Part shown: positions 5,394 through 5,488 of the stretch, piece after piece
How the letters are laid out: each line of letters starts with the position of its first letter
Position numbering within the stretch: the stretch's first letter is position 1
Assembly (NCBI GenBank): GCA_030604585.1
Contig: JAUVVP010000181.1
Location: forward strand, 1 to 5,488
DNA: 5,488 nucleotides
Direction of reading: 5' to 3'
Source: Planctomycetota bacterium
GTDB lineage: Bacteria; Planctomycetota; Brocadiia; SM23-32
The notes under the pieces: model-generated
Database searches by the model: none
Seen by the model: only the letters and a program-made list of their open reading frames with translations
What the model was told of the DNA's origin: nothing
Position numbers and translations under genes: made by a program

Positions 5394-5488
5394 GGCAGTC
5401 AAAGTCCAGGTTGCTCGCTGCGGTCTTGGACGCTGGCGCTGCGGCCGGCCGCTGACAACAACCAACTATCAGGCGCCGCCGTCAGCCG

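Noticed and set aside
5382..5488. A promoter for the methyltransferase gene
   Set aside because: A GATAGT at 5470-5465 could be a -10, but the matching -35 position is at or beyond the window edge, so it cannot be judged.

Overview
This is a GC-rich bacterial chromosomal segment in which every supportable gene lies on the minus strand. Genes are read from right to left. Shine-Dalgarno motifs, a good sigma70-type promoter, 4-base stop/start overlaps and a strong bias for G or C at third codon positions all point to a bacterium. The phylum cannot be fixed from the window. The gene set would fit a GC-rich, environmental, possibly uncultured lineage (Planctomycetota- or Armatimonadota-like, for example), but that is a guess. 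I saw no rRNA, tRNA, CRISPR array, insertion sequence or phage gene.

Layout in transcription order. (1) 5381-4500: a stand-alone zinc-type homocysteine S-methyltransferase with only the N-terminal domain of MetH and no B12 domains. Its C-terminal zinc motif reads GGCD where the family has GGCC. (2) 4499-4383: a short gap with a well-formed promoter (TTGCGG, 17 bases, extended TATAGT) for the next unit. (3) 4382-2667: metG, methionyl-tRNA synthetase, single-knuckle E. coli-like type without the C-terminal tRNA-binding domain. It overlaps by 4 bases (TTGA) with thpR (2670-2107), an RNA 2',3'-cyclic phosphodiesterase of the 2H family. (4) 2106-1800: a 307-base intergenic region with two strong hairpins, one having a competing alternative partner arm, and a weak candidate promoter. 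(5) 1799-618: an ArsA/Get3-type ATPase fused to a C-terminal Hsp20-like (alpha-crystallin) domain. A small uncharacterised helical protein follows (about 612-376) and overlaps by 4 bases (GTGA) with the start of a PfkB-type hexose/phosphofructose kinase (379 to beyond base 1).

Functionally the right half is about methionine and tRNA: a methyltransferase that would make methionine from homocysteine sits next to the enzyme that charges methionine onto tRNA, and the latter is coupled to an RNA end-processing enzyme. The left half joins an ATPase-chaperone fusion, a tiny helical protein and a sugar-phosphate kinase in one apparent operon. That grouping has no obvious textbook explanation and is the least understood part of the window. 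Most of the rest is ordinary housekeeping sequence, and I do not see a clearly new defence or mobile system.
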